The notes below the pieces were generated by a model that searched no databases, was not told where the DNA came from, and saw nothing but the letters and a program-made list of their open reading frames with translations. Of a stretch of 64,000 nt of DNA, positions 33,225-41,299 are shown piece by piece. The DNA is from Lacisediminihabitans sp040549525 (lineage in GTDB: Bacteria > Actinomycetota > Actinomycetes > Actinomycetales > Microbacteriaceae): positions 248,001-312,000 of the forward strand of contig NZ_JBEPTM010000004.1 of assembly GCF_040549525.1 (NCBI RefSeq), written 5' to 3'. The position numbers and the translations under genes are program-made. Each line of letters opens with the position of its first letter. Position 1 is the first letter of the stretch.

Positions 33225-33280
33225 GGGCCATTGCGGACACTCCGGGCCGGCGTATCGGCCCGCTCGGTCCGTACTGGCCC
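33225..33280. repeat. 56-nt hairpin repeat, copy 2
   Basis: It shares GGGCCATTGCGGAC and CTCCGGGCCGGC with copy 1. The outer arm GTCCGTACTGGCCC is changed but still pairs with two mismatches, and the inner CGGGCC/GGCCCG pairing is kept. It lies about 40 bases beyond the lexA stop, mirroring the position of copy 1 relative to metE. Confidence 0.62.
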
Positions 33281-33318
33281 TGTTGGCGCATCGCCCTCCC
33301 ACTGGGCGGGGCTGAAGC

Positions 33319-34047
33319 TCAGACCGACCGCAGCACCGCGACGACCTTGCCGAGCAGCTCGGCGTAGTCACCGAGAATCGGCGCGAACGCACTGTTGCGC
33401 GGAAGCAGCCAGGTGTGGCCGTCACGCTGCTGGAAGACCTTGACCGTGGCCTCTTCGTCCAGCATGGCCGCGACGATATCGCCGTTCTCCGCAGACTTCT
33501 GCTGGCGCACCACGATCCAGTCACCGTCGCAGATGGCCGCGTCGATCATGGAATCCCCGACGACTTTGAGCATGAAGAGCTCGCCCCTGCCCACGAGCTG
33601 GCGCGGGAGAGGGAAGACCTCGTCCACCATCTCCTCTGCGGTGATGGGGATTCCGGCCGCGATGCGACCGACGAGCGGCACCATCGCCGCGTCACCGATC
33701 GGCGTCGGGTTGTCGGAGACGACAGCGCCCTCCTCCTGCTGGATGTCGATGAGCACCTCGAGCGCGCGCGGCCGGTTGGGGTCGCGGCGCAGGTAGCCAC
33801 TGAGCTCGAGTTGGTTGAGCTGGTGGGTGACGCTCGACAACGACGACAGGCCAACCGCATCCCCGATCTCCCGCATGCTCGGCGGATACCCTCTCGACGC
33901 GACGGCGCGCTGGATGAAGTCAAGGATCGCAAGCTGCTTATCGCTCAGGCTCTTACGCCGCCGGGTGCCCGGCTTCTCCTGCGCCGGTCCGGCCTCGCGC
34001 GGTCCGCGCCCCGCCCCGCGGCTGTCGCCTGAATCCATCTCACTCAT
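33319..34047 (-). CDS. lexA: SOS repressor LexA
   Basis: A 242-residue repressor of the DNA damage response. The winged helix-turn-helix is in LSDKQLAILDFIQRAV and SMREIGDAVGLSSLSSVTHQL. The self-cleavage bond is the Ala-Gly in GRIAAGIPITAEE, the catalytic serine is in VVGDSMIDAAI and the lysine in ATVKVFQQ. AGGAG stands before the ATG at 34047. A 35-residue polar N-terminal extension precedes the helix-turn-helix. Two candidate SOS boxes lie in the upstream divergent region, which implies autorepression; the recA gene at 21.5 kb has another. Confidence 0.97.
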   Translation of the reverse strand: MSEMDSGDSRGAGRGPREAGPAQEKPGTRRRKSLSDKQLAILDFIQRAVASRGYPPSMREIGDAVGLSSLSSVTHQLNQLELSGYLRRDPNRPRALEVLIDIQQEEGAVVSDNPTPIGDAAMVPLVGRIAAGIPITAEEMVDEVFPLPRQLVGRGELFMLKVVGDSMIDAAICDGDWIVVRQQKSAENGDIVAAMLDEEATVKVFQQRDGHTWLLPRNSAFAPILGDYAELLGKVVAVLRSV

Positions 34048-34095
34048 GTCACTCCTGCGGTCTGGGCATTCGTCTGTCTGGATACTTCTCTGTCT

Positions 34096-34140
34096 GGCTG
34101 CTCGTCGTAGTGCTGCTCGTCGTAGCGCTGCTCGTCGTAT
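34096..34140. repeat. Triplicated 15-mer in the lexA leader
   Basis: GGCTGCTCGTCGTAG, TGCTGCTCGTCGTAG and CGCTGCTCGTCGTAT follow each other without gaps, within the 380-base non-coding stretch 34048-34427. They lie in the untranslated leader of lexA on the minus strand. Confidence 0.8.
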
Positions 34141-34233
34141 GGGTGCGGATGACCCGCGATTCCGACAATGTCGGTGGTCACTGGTTGTCTCATCTCCAGA
34201 CAATCGAAACTGTATCCGCGTTTCACCCTCGAA

Positions 34234-34249
34234 ACAAACACCTGTTCGA
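34234..34249. promoter_or_regulatory. Candidate LexA box 1 in the lexA/LysM divergent region
   Basis: ACAAACACCTGTTCGA matches TCGAACnnnnGTTCGA at 10 of 12 defined positions. It lies on the lexA side of the divergent region, about 185 bases from the lexA start. Confidence 0.55.
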
Positions 34250-34306
34250 GTGTGTTGCGACTCGATTTCGGAAAATGTCGAAGACAACGCTTGAATTCCG
34301 CACAAA

Positions 34307-34322
34307 TCGAATGTATGTTCGG
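34307..34322. promoter_or_regulatory. Candidate LexA box 2 in the lexA/LysM divergent region
   Basis: TCGAATGTATGTTCGG matches TCGAACnnnnGTTCGA at 10 of 12 defined positions; its core CGAATGTATGTTCG differs from CGAACnnnnGTTCG by one base. It lies 106 bases before the LysM gene and 73 bases from box 1, close to seven helical turns. Confidence 0.68.
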
Positions 34323-34427
34323 AACAAAGCTTCGTATCCGGCACTCCCGGCCGAGTGTCGGATACGAAAACCCTGTAAGCGCTCCGCTCCTGCAAGCGCT
34401 CCGAGGTAGGCAGAGGAAGGAACGACG

Positions 34428-34844
34428 ATGACCACAGCACTCCTGATCACATCTCCGCTGGCCACATCACGACCGGCCACATCACGACCGGCCACATCAC
34501 GACCGGCCACGAACGGCACCCCGAAGCAGCGCACCTCGCGACTGCGGATCACGCGGCGCGGGTATGCGCTGCTCACGATCCTGGTCGCCGCACCCCTCGT
34601 GATCGCCGCCTTCGGTGTCGCCCTCAACGGTGGCGGTGCCTCAGCGGGTGTGGATGCCTCGTCAGTCACCTTCGAGCACGTCACCGTGCAACCGGGCGAG
34701 AGCCTCTGGCAGTTGGCGGGAGAGATCGCCCCGTCATCAGACCCGCGGGACGTGGTGTCCGACATCGTGCAGCTCAACCAGCTGGGCAGCGCCGAGGTGC
34801 AGCCTGGCCAGAGCCTCGCCGTACCACTCAAGTACTCGCACTGA
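34428..34844 (+). CDS. LysM-domain membrane protein divergent from lexA (DivS/Rv2719c-like position)
   Basis: A 138-residue protein. The N terminus is Ser/Thr/Arg-rich and contains ATSRP repeats. One membrane helix follows (about 46-68, YALLTILVAAPLVIAAFGVAL), and an extracellular LysM domain fills about 82-135 (FEHVTVQPGESLWQLAGEIA ... VQLNQLGSAEVQPGQSLAVP). LysM binds peptidoglycan. Proteins at this place, divergent from lexA, include the SOS-induced division inhibitor DivS of Corynebacterium and Rv2719c of Mycobacterium. Two LexA-box candidates fit SOS control. The functional equivalence is an inference from position, topology and domain. GGAAGGA precedes the ATG. Confidence 0.82.
   Translation: MTTALLITSPLATSRPATSRPATSRPATNGTPKQRTSRLRITRRGYALLTILVAAPLVIAAFGVALNGGGASAGVDASSVTFEHVTVQPGESLWQLAGEIAPSSDPRDVVSDIVQLNQLGSAEVQPGQSLAVPLKYSH
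34461..34505. repeat. Triplicated 15-mer inside the LysM gene
   Basis: GCCACATCACGACCG occurs three times in tandem, with a partial fourth copy, and encodes ATSRP repeats in the cytoplasmic N terminus. The unit is a multiple of three, so copy-number change would keep the frame. Confidence 0.88.
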
Positions 34845-34880
34845 AACTGTTCGCACTGAAACAGATCGCACTGAAACAGA
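34836..34880. repeat. Triplicated 15-mer across the LysM stop codon
   Basis: TCGCACTGAAACTGT is followed by two copies of TCGCACTGAAACAGA. The stop codon TGA of the LysM gene lies in the first unit, so each further unit repeats the same stop context. Confidence 0.85.
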
Positions 34881-34954
34881 TCAGGCCGGGCCGCCCACGC
34901 GCTGGGCACGATCGCCGGGGCTTCGCACCTCGCTTCCCATCACCTAGCGCCCTC

Positions 34955-34960
34955 TAGCAT
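34955..34960 (+). promoter_or_regulatory. Candidate -10 box (TAGCAT) of hisC, leaderless type
   Basis: TAGCAT stands six bases before the GTG start of hisC, with no ribosome binding site between. Confidence 0.5.
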
Positions 34961-34966
34961 TGACAC

Positions 34967-36082
34967 GTGGTTTCCCTAGACGATCTGCCCATCCGTGACG
35001 ACCTCCGTGGCCTCACGCCCTACGGTGCACCCCAGGAGCAGGTGCGAATCCGACTCAATGTCAATGAGAACACCCATCCGATCCCCGAGGCCGTCGCTAC
35101 GGACATCGTGACCGCTCTGGCCGCGGCCGTCCTCGGGGTGAACCGCTATCCCGATCGCGAGTTCACGGAACTGCGCGACAGCCTCGCCGGTTACCTCGGA
35201 TCTGGCCTCACCCGGGACAACATCTGGGCGGCGAACGGCTCCAATGAGGTGCTGCAGCAGATCCTGCAGGCCTTCGGAGGCCCGGGGCGCAGTGTGCTGG
35301 GATTCCCACCCACCTACTCGATGCATTCGATCATCGCGTCGGGCACGGGTACTACGTGGATTGCAGGCGAGCGGGATGACGCCTTCGAGATCTCGCCGCA
35401 GACGGCAGTCGAGTGGATCGAGAAGACGGCACCGGACATCGTGTTCTTCTGCTCGCCGAACAACCCCACTGGCACACCGCTCTCCCTCGAGACGATCGTG
35501 GCGGCCTACGACGCGACCGACGGCATCGTCGTGGTCGACGAGGCCTACGCCGAGTTCGCGCCGACGGGTCTGCCGACCGCCCTCAGCCTGCTCCAGGGTC
35601 GCGAGCGACTCGTCGTCTCGCGCACGATGAGTAAGGCATTCGCTTTCGCGGGTGCCCGTCTCGGCTACCTCGCCGCCGATCCCGCGATCACGGACGCACT
35701 TCGACTCGTGCGGCTTCCGTACCACCTCTCGGCCCTCACCCAGGCGGCGGCGATCGCCGCCCTCGCTCACAGTGGCGAGATGCTCGCGATGGTGGATGAC
35801 ATCACGGCGCAGCGCGATCGCCTGCTCGAGGAACTGCCCAGGCTCGGCTACCCGGTCTGGCGCAGCTGGGCCAATTTCGTGTTGTTCGGGGGAGTCGAAG
35901 ACCCCCACGCGGTATTCGAGGCGCTGCTCGAACAGGACATCATCATCCGCGACATCGGCATTCCGAATCACCTGCGGGTGACGGCGGGCACGGCGGCGGA
36001 GACCACCGCCTTCCTCCACGCTCTCGCTGCGCTCGACACCGCGGGTAACGGTTCGAACGCGCTCGGTAGGATTGGCTCATGA
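34967..36082 (+). CDS. hisC: Histidinol-phosphate aminotransferase
   Basis: A 371-residue PLP enzyme of fold type I in histidine synthesis, converting imidazole-acetol phosphate to histidinol phosphate. The motifs are IRLNVNENTHP, ANGSNEVLQQIL, CSPNNPTGTPL, VVVDEAYAEF (PLP-binding Asp and Tyr) and SRTMSKAFAFAGARLGY with the Schiff-base lysine. Start GTG. Its TGA overlaps the ATG of hisB. It opens a hisC-hisB-hisH-hisA operon. Confidence 0.96.
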   Translation: MVSLDDLPIRDDLRGLTPYGAPQEQVRIRLNVNENTHPIPEAVATDIVTALAAAVLGVNRYPDREFTELRDSLAGYLGSGLTRDNIWAANGSNEVLQQILQAFGGPGRSVLGFPPTYSMHSIIASGTGTTWIAGERDDAFEISPQTAVEWIEKTAPDIVFFCSPNNPTGTPLSLETIVAAYDATDGIVVVDEAYAEFAPTGLPTALSLLQGRERLVVSRTMSKAFAFAGARLGYLAADPAITDALRLVRLPYHLSALTQAAAIAALAHSGEMLAMVDDITAQRDRLLEELPRLGYPVWRSWANFVLFGGVEDPHAVFEALLEQDIIIRDIGIPNHLRVTAGTAAETTAFLHALAALDTAGNGSNALGRIGS

Positions 36083-36684
36083 GTTCCCAGCGCGTCGCGC
36101 ACCTCCAGCGCGAGACGAGCGAGTCGAGCATCGACCTGTCGCTCGACCTCGACGGCACCGGCGTATCCGACATCCACACCTCGGTGCCCTTCTACGATCA
36201 CCTGCTCACCGCATTCTCCAAGCACTCGCTCATCGACCTGAGGGTGCGCGCGAGCGGTGACACCGAGATCGACGTGCACCACACCGTCGAGGACATCGGA
36301 ATCGTGCTCGGCAGGGCGATCAAGGATGCGCTCGGCGACAAGGCGGGAATCACCCGCTACGGCGATGCCCTCGTGCCCCTCGACGAGGCGCTCGTGCAAG
36401 CCGTCGTGGATGTCTCGGGGCGACCGTACCTCGTACACACCGGCGAGCCCGCCGGGTTCGAGTTCCACCTCATCGGCGGACACTTCACCGGTTCCATGGT
36501 GCGCCACGTCTTCGAGGCGATCTCCTTCAATGCCGGCCTCACCGTGCATATCACGGTGTTGGGCGGCCGCGATCCGCACCACATCGCGGAGGCCGAGTTC
36601 AAGGCCTTCGCGCGCGCCCTGCGCACGGCCGTGGAGCCGGATGCCCGGGTCACCGGCATCCCCTCCACCAAGGGCGCGCTCTGA
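36079..36684 (+). CDS. hisB: Imidazoleglycerol-phosphate dehydratase
   Basis: A 201-residue manganese enzyme of histidine synthesis. The duplicated metal-binding motifs are seen as DHLLTAFSKHSL, DVHHTVEDIGIVLGRA and DPHHIAEAEFKAFARAL. It is the single-domain form without the N-terminal phosphatase found in enterobacteria, as is usual in actinobacteria. ATGA overlap with hisC and a two-base gap to hisH show a tight operon. Confidence 0.97.
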   Translation: MSSQRVAHLQRETSESSIDLSLDLDGTGVSDIHTSVPFYDHLLTAFSKHSLIDLRVRASGDTEIDVHHTVEDIGIVLGRAIKDALGDKAGITRYGDALVPLDEALVQAVVDVSGRPYLVHTGEPAGFEFHLIGGHFTGSMVRHVFEAISFNAGLTVHITVLGGRDPHHIAEAEFKAFARALRTAVEPDARVTGIPSTKGAL

Positions 36685-36686
36685 CC

Positions 36687-37319
36687 ATGAGCCGCCCCTC
36701 CGTCGTCGTGCTCGACTACGGCAGCGGCAACGTGCACTCTGCCGCGAAAGCCCTCGAAGCTGCGGGAGCCGACGTCGACCTCACGGCCGACCGTTCCCGG
36801 GTGCTTGCTGCCGACGGGCTCCTCGTGCCCGGGGTCGGCGCGTTCTCTGCGGTCATGGCCGCGCTCGACTCGGTTCACGGCGGAGATCTCGTGGACCTCC
36901 GGTTGGCCGGCGGTAAGCCCGTGCTCGGCATCTGTGTGGGAATGCAGGTGCTGTTCGGTCGGGGAGTGGAGCGCGGGGAGGAGACCCAGGGCCTCGACCA
37001 GTGGCCAGGGGTCATCACCGAGCTCGATGCCCCGATTCTTCCGCACATGGGGTGGAACACGCTCGAAGCTCCGAGCGACTCCGTGCTCTTCGACGGAATC
37101 GCCGATGAGCGCTTCTATTTCGTGCACTCCTACGCCGCGACCGAGTGGACCCTCGACGTGATGCCGCCCTTCCCCGAGCCGAAGCTCACCTGGGCCGAGC
37201 ATGGCACCCGGTTCCTGGCCGCGGTGGAGAACGGGCCGCTCAGCGCCACCCAGTTCCACCCCGAAAAGTCGGGGGAGCCGGGCATCCGGTTGCTTGCGAA
37301 TTGGCTCGACAGCCTGTAA
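36687..37319 (+). CDS. hisH: Imidazole glycerol phosphate synthase, glutaminase subunit
   Basis: A 210-residue class I glutamine amidotransferase supplying ammonia to HisF. LDYGSGNVHSAAKAL is the N-terminal motif. The nucleophile is the cysteine in LGICVGMQVLF, and the His/Glu pair lies in ATQFHPEKSG. hisF itself is not in the window. It follows hisB directly and precedes hisA by 65 bases. Confidence 0.96.
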   Translation: MSRPSVVVLDYGSGNVHSAAKALEAAGADVDLTADRSRVLAADGLLVPGVGAFSAVMAALDSVHGGDLVDLRLAGGKPVLGICVGMQVLFGRGVERGEETQGLDQWPGVITELDAPILPHMGWNTLEAPSDSVLFDGIADERFYFVHSYAATEWTLDVMPPFPEPKLTWAEHGTRFLAAVENGPLSATQFHPEKSGEPGIRLLANWLDSL

Positions 37320-37384
37320 CACCCCGAACCACTGCACGGTCCCAGCCGTCACAGCCCCCCGTCGTCCCGAAGAGAAAAGATCCG

Positions 37385-38134
37385 ATGAGCGCCCTCGACT
37401 CCACCCCCAAACTCGTGCTTCTGCCCGCGATCGACGTCGCCGACGGCCAAGCGGTGCGCCTGACCCAGGGTGAGGCCGGCAGCGAGACGAGTTACGGCGA
37501 TCCGGTGGATGCCGCGGCGGACTGGACCTCGCAGGGTGCCGAGTGGATCCACCTGGTGGACCTCGACGCCGCCTTCGGGCGGGGCAACAACCACGACGCC
37601 ATCCGTTCGGTGATCAAGCGGGTCGGTGGGGACGCGCTCATCGAGCTTTCCGGTGGAATCCGGGACGACGCCAGCCTCGAAGCGGCCCTCGACACCGGGG
37701 CGAAGCGCATCAACCTCGGCACGGCGGCTCTCGAGAATCCTGACTGGGCCGCGAGGGTGATCGCCAAGTTCGGCGAGCTGATCGCGGTCGGGCTCGACGT
37801 GCGCGGCACGACCCTCGCGGCGCGCGGCTGGACGAAGGACGGCGGTGACCTGTTCGAGGTGCTCGACCGACTGGAGTCGGCGGGCTGCGCCCGGTACGTC
37901 GTGACGGATGTGACCAAGGACGGCACACTGCAGGGTCCGAACCTCGAGCTGTTGCGCTCGGTCGCCGAGCGCACCGACCGGCCCGTAGTCGCATCCGGCG
38001 GCATCTCGAACCTCGACGACATCGCCGCCCTCCGCGCCCTCGTGCCGCTCGGAGTCGAGGGGGCGATCGTGGGCAAGGCGCTCTACGCCAAGGCCTTCAC
38101 CCTCGCCGAGGCCCTCGCGGTCGCGTCCGACTGA
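37385..38134 (+). CDS. hisA: 1-(5-phosphoribosyl)-5-[(5-phosphoribosylamino)methylideneamino]imidazole-4-carboxamide isomerase (HisA/PriA)
   Basis: A 249-residue TIM-barrel isomerase. The catalytic aspartates are in LLPAIDVADGQAVRL and YVVTDVTKDGTLQGPN, and the phosphate-binding segments are ELSGGIRDD and ASGGISN. In many actinobacteria the same protein, then named PriA, also does the TrpF reaction of tryptophan synthesis; whether that holds here depends on the absence of trpF elsewhere. The start is the ATG at 37385; the upstream open frame overlaps hisH. Confidence 0.95.
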   Translation: MSALDSTPKLVLLPAIDVADGQAVRLTQGEAGSETSYGDPVDAAADWTSQGAEWIHLVDLDAAFGRGNNHDAIRSVIKRVGGDALIELSGGIRDDASLEAALDTGAKRINLGTAALENPDWAARVIAKFGELIAVGLDVRGTTLAARGWTKDGGDLFEVLDRLESAGCARYVVTDVTKDGTLQGPNLELLRSVAERTDRPVVASGGISNLDDIAALRALVPLGVEGAIVGKALYAKAFTLAEALAVASD

Positions 38135-38141
38135 GCATCCG

Positions 38142-38894
38142 GTGTCCGATTCCGCCGGGATGCCCTGGGAGGGGCGCCGCTTCGAGCATGGCGCCTCCTC
38201 GGACGACGACGGCTCGGCGCCCGCCGCGCTCTCACTCGCGCTCGACCAGTTCGCGGCAGGAGAGATCGGATCCGCCGGGGTCGTCGACGCCATTCGTGGC
38301 TCGCGCCTGCTGATTCCGCTGGTGGCACAGCTCGGCGAGTCGGGGATCGGGGATCACGGTCACGCGGTCGACAAGAGTGCCGAACTCTCGATCGTGACCG
38401 TCGCCGGTCCCGACGGGCGCAACGTGATGCCCGTCTTCAGCTCGGTGGAGGCGATGGGACGCTGGAAGCCGTTGGCGCGCCCCGTGCCGGCCGATGCCGT
38501 GCGGGTGGCCCTCGCCGCCGTGGGTGAGGGCACCGAACTCGTGGTGCTCGACCCGACCTCGCCGACCGAGTTCGTGATCCGACGCCCGGCGCTCTGGGCG
38601 ATAGCGCAGTCCCAGCCCTGGGTCCCGAGCCACCTCGATGCCGGAGTGCTCGACGAGTTCCGCCTCTCGATCGAGGGGGAACCCGCCGTGGTGTCCCTCG
38701 GTCTCGAACCCGGGGACCCGGATGCCCGGCTCGCCGGTCCCGAACTCGTGGTGCGCCTCGCCCTGGTGCCCGGTCTCGACCGGGTCGAGCTGGATGCCGT
38801 GCTTGCGCGCCTGCAGGCCCGTTGGAGTGCGAGCGAAGCGATCGCCGCCGGGGTCGACTCGCTCGCGGTGCGACTCGGCACGGCAGGGGCATGA
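38142..38894 (+). CDS. SseB family protein
   Basis: A 250-residue cytosolic protein. The segment LLIPLVAQLGESG, SIVTVAGPDGRNVMPVFSSVEAMGRW and DPTSPTEFVIRRPALWAIAQ follow the SseB N-terminal domain pattern (PVFTSxExxxxW). An acidic C-terminal half follows. The family is poorly characterised. It begins seven bases after hisA with a GTG and is probably the last gene of the his operon, an arrangement seen in relatives. Confidence 0.82.
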   Translation: MSDSAGMPWEGRRFEHGASSDDDGSAPAALSLALDQFAAGEIGSAGVVDAIRGSRLLIPLVAQLGESGIGDHGHAVDKSAELSIVTVAGPDGRNVMPVFSSVEAMGRWKPLARPVPADAVRVALAAVGEGTELVVLDPTSPTEFVIRRPALWAIAQSQPWVPSHLDAGVLDEFRLSIEGEPAVVSLGLEPGDPDARLAGPELVVRLALVPGLDRVELDAVLARLQARWSASEAIAAGVDSLAVRLGTAGA

Positions 38895-38946
38895 GAATGC
38901 CGGAACTGGGGCGAGCCCCGCACCGTTTTCGGTGCCCAGCCACTGA

Positions 38947-38952
38947 TAAGCT
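38947..38952 (+). promoter_or_regulatory. Candidate -10 box (TAAGCT) of pyrG, leaderless type
   Basis: TAAGCT within TGATAAGCT stands eight bases before the GTG start of pyrG. No ribosome binding site is visible. Confidence 0.48.
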
Positions 38953-38960
38953 GTAACCCC

Positions 38961-40646
38961 GTGGTGAACAAACAAAACGCGGACACAACCAAGCACATTT
39001 TCGTCACTGGTGGAGTCGTTTCGAGTCTCGGTAAGGGACTCACGGCAGCCAGTCTCGGAAACCTTCTCACGGCCCGCGGACTCCGCGTCGTCATGCAGAA
39101 GCTCGACCCGTATCTCAATGTGGATCCGGGCACCATGAACCCCTTCCAGCACGGAGAGGTCTTCGTGACCGACGACGGGGCCGAGACCGACCTCGACATC
39201 GGCCACTACGAGCGCTTCCTCGACATCAATCTCAATCAGGCCGCTAATGTCACCACGGGCCAGATCTACTCCACCGTCATAGCGAAGGAACGCCGCGGCG
39301 AATACCTCGGCGATACCGTGCAGGTGATTCCGCATATCACCGACGAGATCAAGCGGCGGATGCGCCTCCAGGCCGAGGTCGCCGAGGACGGGTCCCGTCC
39401 GGATGTCATCATCACCGAGGTCGGCGGCACGGTCGGCGACATCGAATCCCAACCCTTCATCGAAGCAGCCCGCCAGGTGCGCCACGAATTGGGCCGGAGC
39501 AATGTGTTCTTCGTGCACGTCTCCCTCGTGCCCTATCTCGGTGCCTCGGGGGAGCAGAAGACCAAGCCGACCCAGCATTCCGTCGCGGCCCTGCGCTCCA
39601 TCGGAATCCAGCCGGATGCCCTGGTGCTGCGCTCCGACCGCCCGGTCTCCGAGTCCAATAAGCGCAAGATCGCGCTCATGTGCGACGTGGACGAGCAGGC
39701 CGTTGTCAACGCGATCGACGTGCCCTCGATCTACGACATCCCGACCATGCTCCACGACCAGGGCCTCGACGCCTACATCATCGAGCATTTCGGGCTCGAG
39801 GCTTCAGAGGTGGACTGGTCCGGCTGGAAAGACCTGCTGGCCGCGGTGCACCAGCCGAAGCACGAGGTCACGATCGGTCTCGTCGGCAAGTACATCGACC
39901 TTCCCGACGCCTATCTCTCCGTGACCGAGGCACTTCGGGCCGGTGGTTTCGCGCAGCAGACGAAGGTGCTCGTGCGCTGGATCCCGTCGGACGAGTGCGA
40001 GACGCCGGACGGCGCGGCGCGACTGCTGTCGGATGTCGACGGCATCTGCGTGCCGGGAGGATTCGGCGTCCGCGGCATCGAAGGCAAGCTCGGCGCGCTC
40101 ACATTCGCCCGAGAGAACGGCATCCCGGTGCTGGGGCTCTGCCTCGGACTCCAGTGCATGGTGATCGAGTACGCGCGCAACGTCGTGGGCCTCACCGGGG
40201 CATCCTCGTCGGAGTTCGACCCGGAGACCGAATTCCCGGTGATCGCGACCATGGCCGAGCAGGTGGAGATCATCGCCGGGGGAGACCTCGGCGGCACGAT
40301 GCGTCTCGGCCTCTACCCCGCCGATCTCACCGAGGGATCGATCGTCGCCGAGGTCTACGGATCCACCCGCGTGGAGGAGCGCCACCGACACCGCTACGAG
40401 GTGAACAACGCCTACCGCGCTGAGATCGCCGCGGCGGGACTCGACTTCTCCGGCGTCTCGCCCGACGGCCACCTGGTGGAATTCGTGGAGCTGCCGCGAG
40501 ACGTGCACCCCTACTACGTCGGCACCCAGGCGCACCCGGAGCTGCGATCGCGACCCGACCGCGCACATCCGCTCTTCCAAGGGCTCGTCGCCGCGGCGCT
40601 CGAGCGGCAGGAGGCCACGCGCCTGTTCACCGTGCAGGACGCGTGA
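38961..40646 (+). CDS. pyrG: CTP synthase
   Basis: A 561-residue enzyme amidating UTP to CTP. The N-terminal synthetase domain starts KHIFVTGGVVSSLGKGLTAASLG (P-loop) and contains KLDPYLNVDPGTMNPFQHGEV. The C-terminal glutaminase domain has CVPGGFGVRG, the nucleophile in LGLCLGLQCMVIEYAR, and the distal histidine in TQAHPELRSRP. Two GTG codons stand in tandem at the start; I use the first. Its TGA overlaps the GTG of the NUDIX gene (GTGA). Confidence 0.97.
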   Translation: MVNKQNADTTKHIFVTGGVVSSLGKGLTAASLGNLLTARGLRVVMQKLDPYLNVDPGTMNPFQHGEVFVTDDGAETDLDIGHYERFLDINLNQAANVTTGQIYSTVIAKERRGEYLGDTVQVIPHITDEIKRRMRLQAEVAEDGSRPDVIITEVGGTVGDIESQPFIEAARQVRHELGRSNVFFVHVSLVPYLGASGEQKTKPTQHSVAALRSIGIQPDALVLRSDRPVSESNKRKIALMCDVDEQAVVNAIDVPSIYDIPTMLHDQGLDAYIIEHFGLEASEVDWSGWKDLLAAVHQPKHEVTIGLVGKYIDLPDAYLSVTEALRAGGFAQQTKVLVRWIPSDECETPDGAARLLSDVDGICVPGGFGVRGIEGKLGALTFARENGIPVLGLCLGLQCMVIEYARNVVGLTGASSSEFDPETEFPVIATMAEQVEIIAGGDLGGTMRLGLYPADLTEGSIVAEVYGSTRVEERHRHRYEVNNAYRAEIAAAGLDFSGVSPDGHLVEFVELPRDVHPYYVGTQAHPELRSRPDRAHPLFQGLVAAALERQEATRLFTVQDA

Positions 40647-41299
40647 GCGTGTCTCAGCCGCTCTCCGACGAGGTCTTCCCCGTCGGCGTGGTGTCGAGCG
40701 AGGTGGTGTACGGGGGCATCGTCTGGGACATCCGGCGGGATGTCTTCGAATACGGAGACGCGGGCGCGGGCGCGGCGCAGACAATCAGCCGCGAATACGT
40801 GGACCACACCGGCGCAGTCGCGATCCTCGCCCTCGATGACCAGGATCGGGTGCTCCTGATCAAGCAGTATCGGCGGCCCGTCGGCGCCCGCGAGTGGGAG
40901 ATCCCCGCGGGGCTGCTCGACATCGATGGCGAATCTCCCGTGCTCGGTGCGCAGCGCGAACTCGCCGAGGAAGCGGATGTCGTCGCGAGCGAGTGGCGCC
41001 TGTTGAGCGACTTCTACTCCACGCCCGGCGGCAGCAACGAGGCGATCCGCATCTACCTCGCCCGCGGATTGAGCGACGCCCACAGCGTCTTCGAGCGCAC
41101 CGAGGAGGAATCGGACATCGAGAAGCGTTGGGTACCGCTCGATGAGGTCGTTGACGCCGTTCTGGGCCGAACGATCGGCAACTCGATCCTGTCCATCGCC
41201 GTGCTCACCGCCCATGTCTCACGAGCGGCAGGGTGGGCCAGCCTCGGGGCTGCCGACGCACCGTGGCCGCGCCATCCGAAGTTCCGCAGCCGTGACTGA
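40643..41299 (+). CDS. NUDIX hydrolase (ADP-ribose pyrophosphatase type)
   Basis: A 218-residue hydrolase. The Nudix box is GLLDIDGESPVLGAQRELAEE, with the RExxEE core, preceded by WEIPAG, which is typical of ADP-ribose pyrophosphatases. LIKQYRRPVGAREWEIPAG and DFYSTPGGSNEAI support that subclass. It is placed between pyrG and xerD in many actinobacteria. It overlaps pyrG by four and xerD by eight bases, so all three are translationally coupled. Confidence 0.9.
   Translation: MSVSQPLSDEVFPVGVVSSEVVYGGIVWDIRRDVFEYGDAGAGAAQTISREYVDHTGAVAILALDDQDRVLLIKQYRRPVGAREWEIPAGLLDIDGESPVLGAQRELAEEADVVASEWRLLSDFYSTPGGSNEAIRIYLARGLSDAHSVFERTEEESDIEKRWVPLDEVVDAVLGRTIGNSILSIAVLTAHVSRAAGWASLGAADAPWPRHPKFRSRD

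Larger units (their letters stand above)
32676..33318. other. Gene-free stretch between metE and lexA (convergent ends)
   Basis: 643 bases separate the 3' ends of metE and lexA. Several frames are open, but the translations are arginine/proline-rich, and none resembles a known family or has a good start. The only clear structure is a pair of long hairpins at 32716-32773 and 33225-33280. Confidence 0.55.

Noticed and set aside
32919..33524. An open frame of about 200 codons between metE and lexA
   Set aside because: It is arginine/serine-rich, overlaps lexA in another frame and has no ribosome binding site or recognisable motif.
34228..34250. CTCGAA...TTCGAG as a wide LexA site
   Set aside because: The 11-base spacer does not fit LexA spacing; the overlapping CAAACACCTGTTCG with the correct spacing is reported instead.
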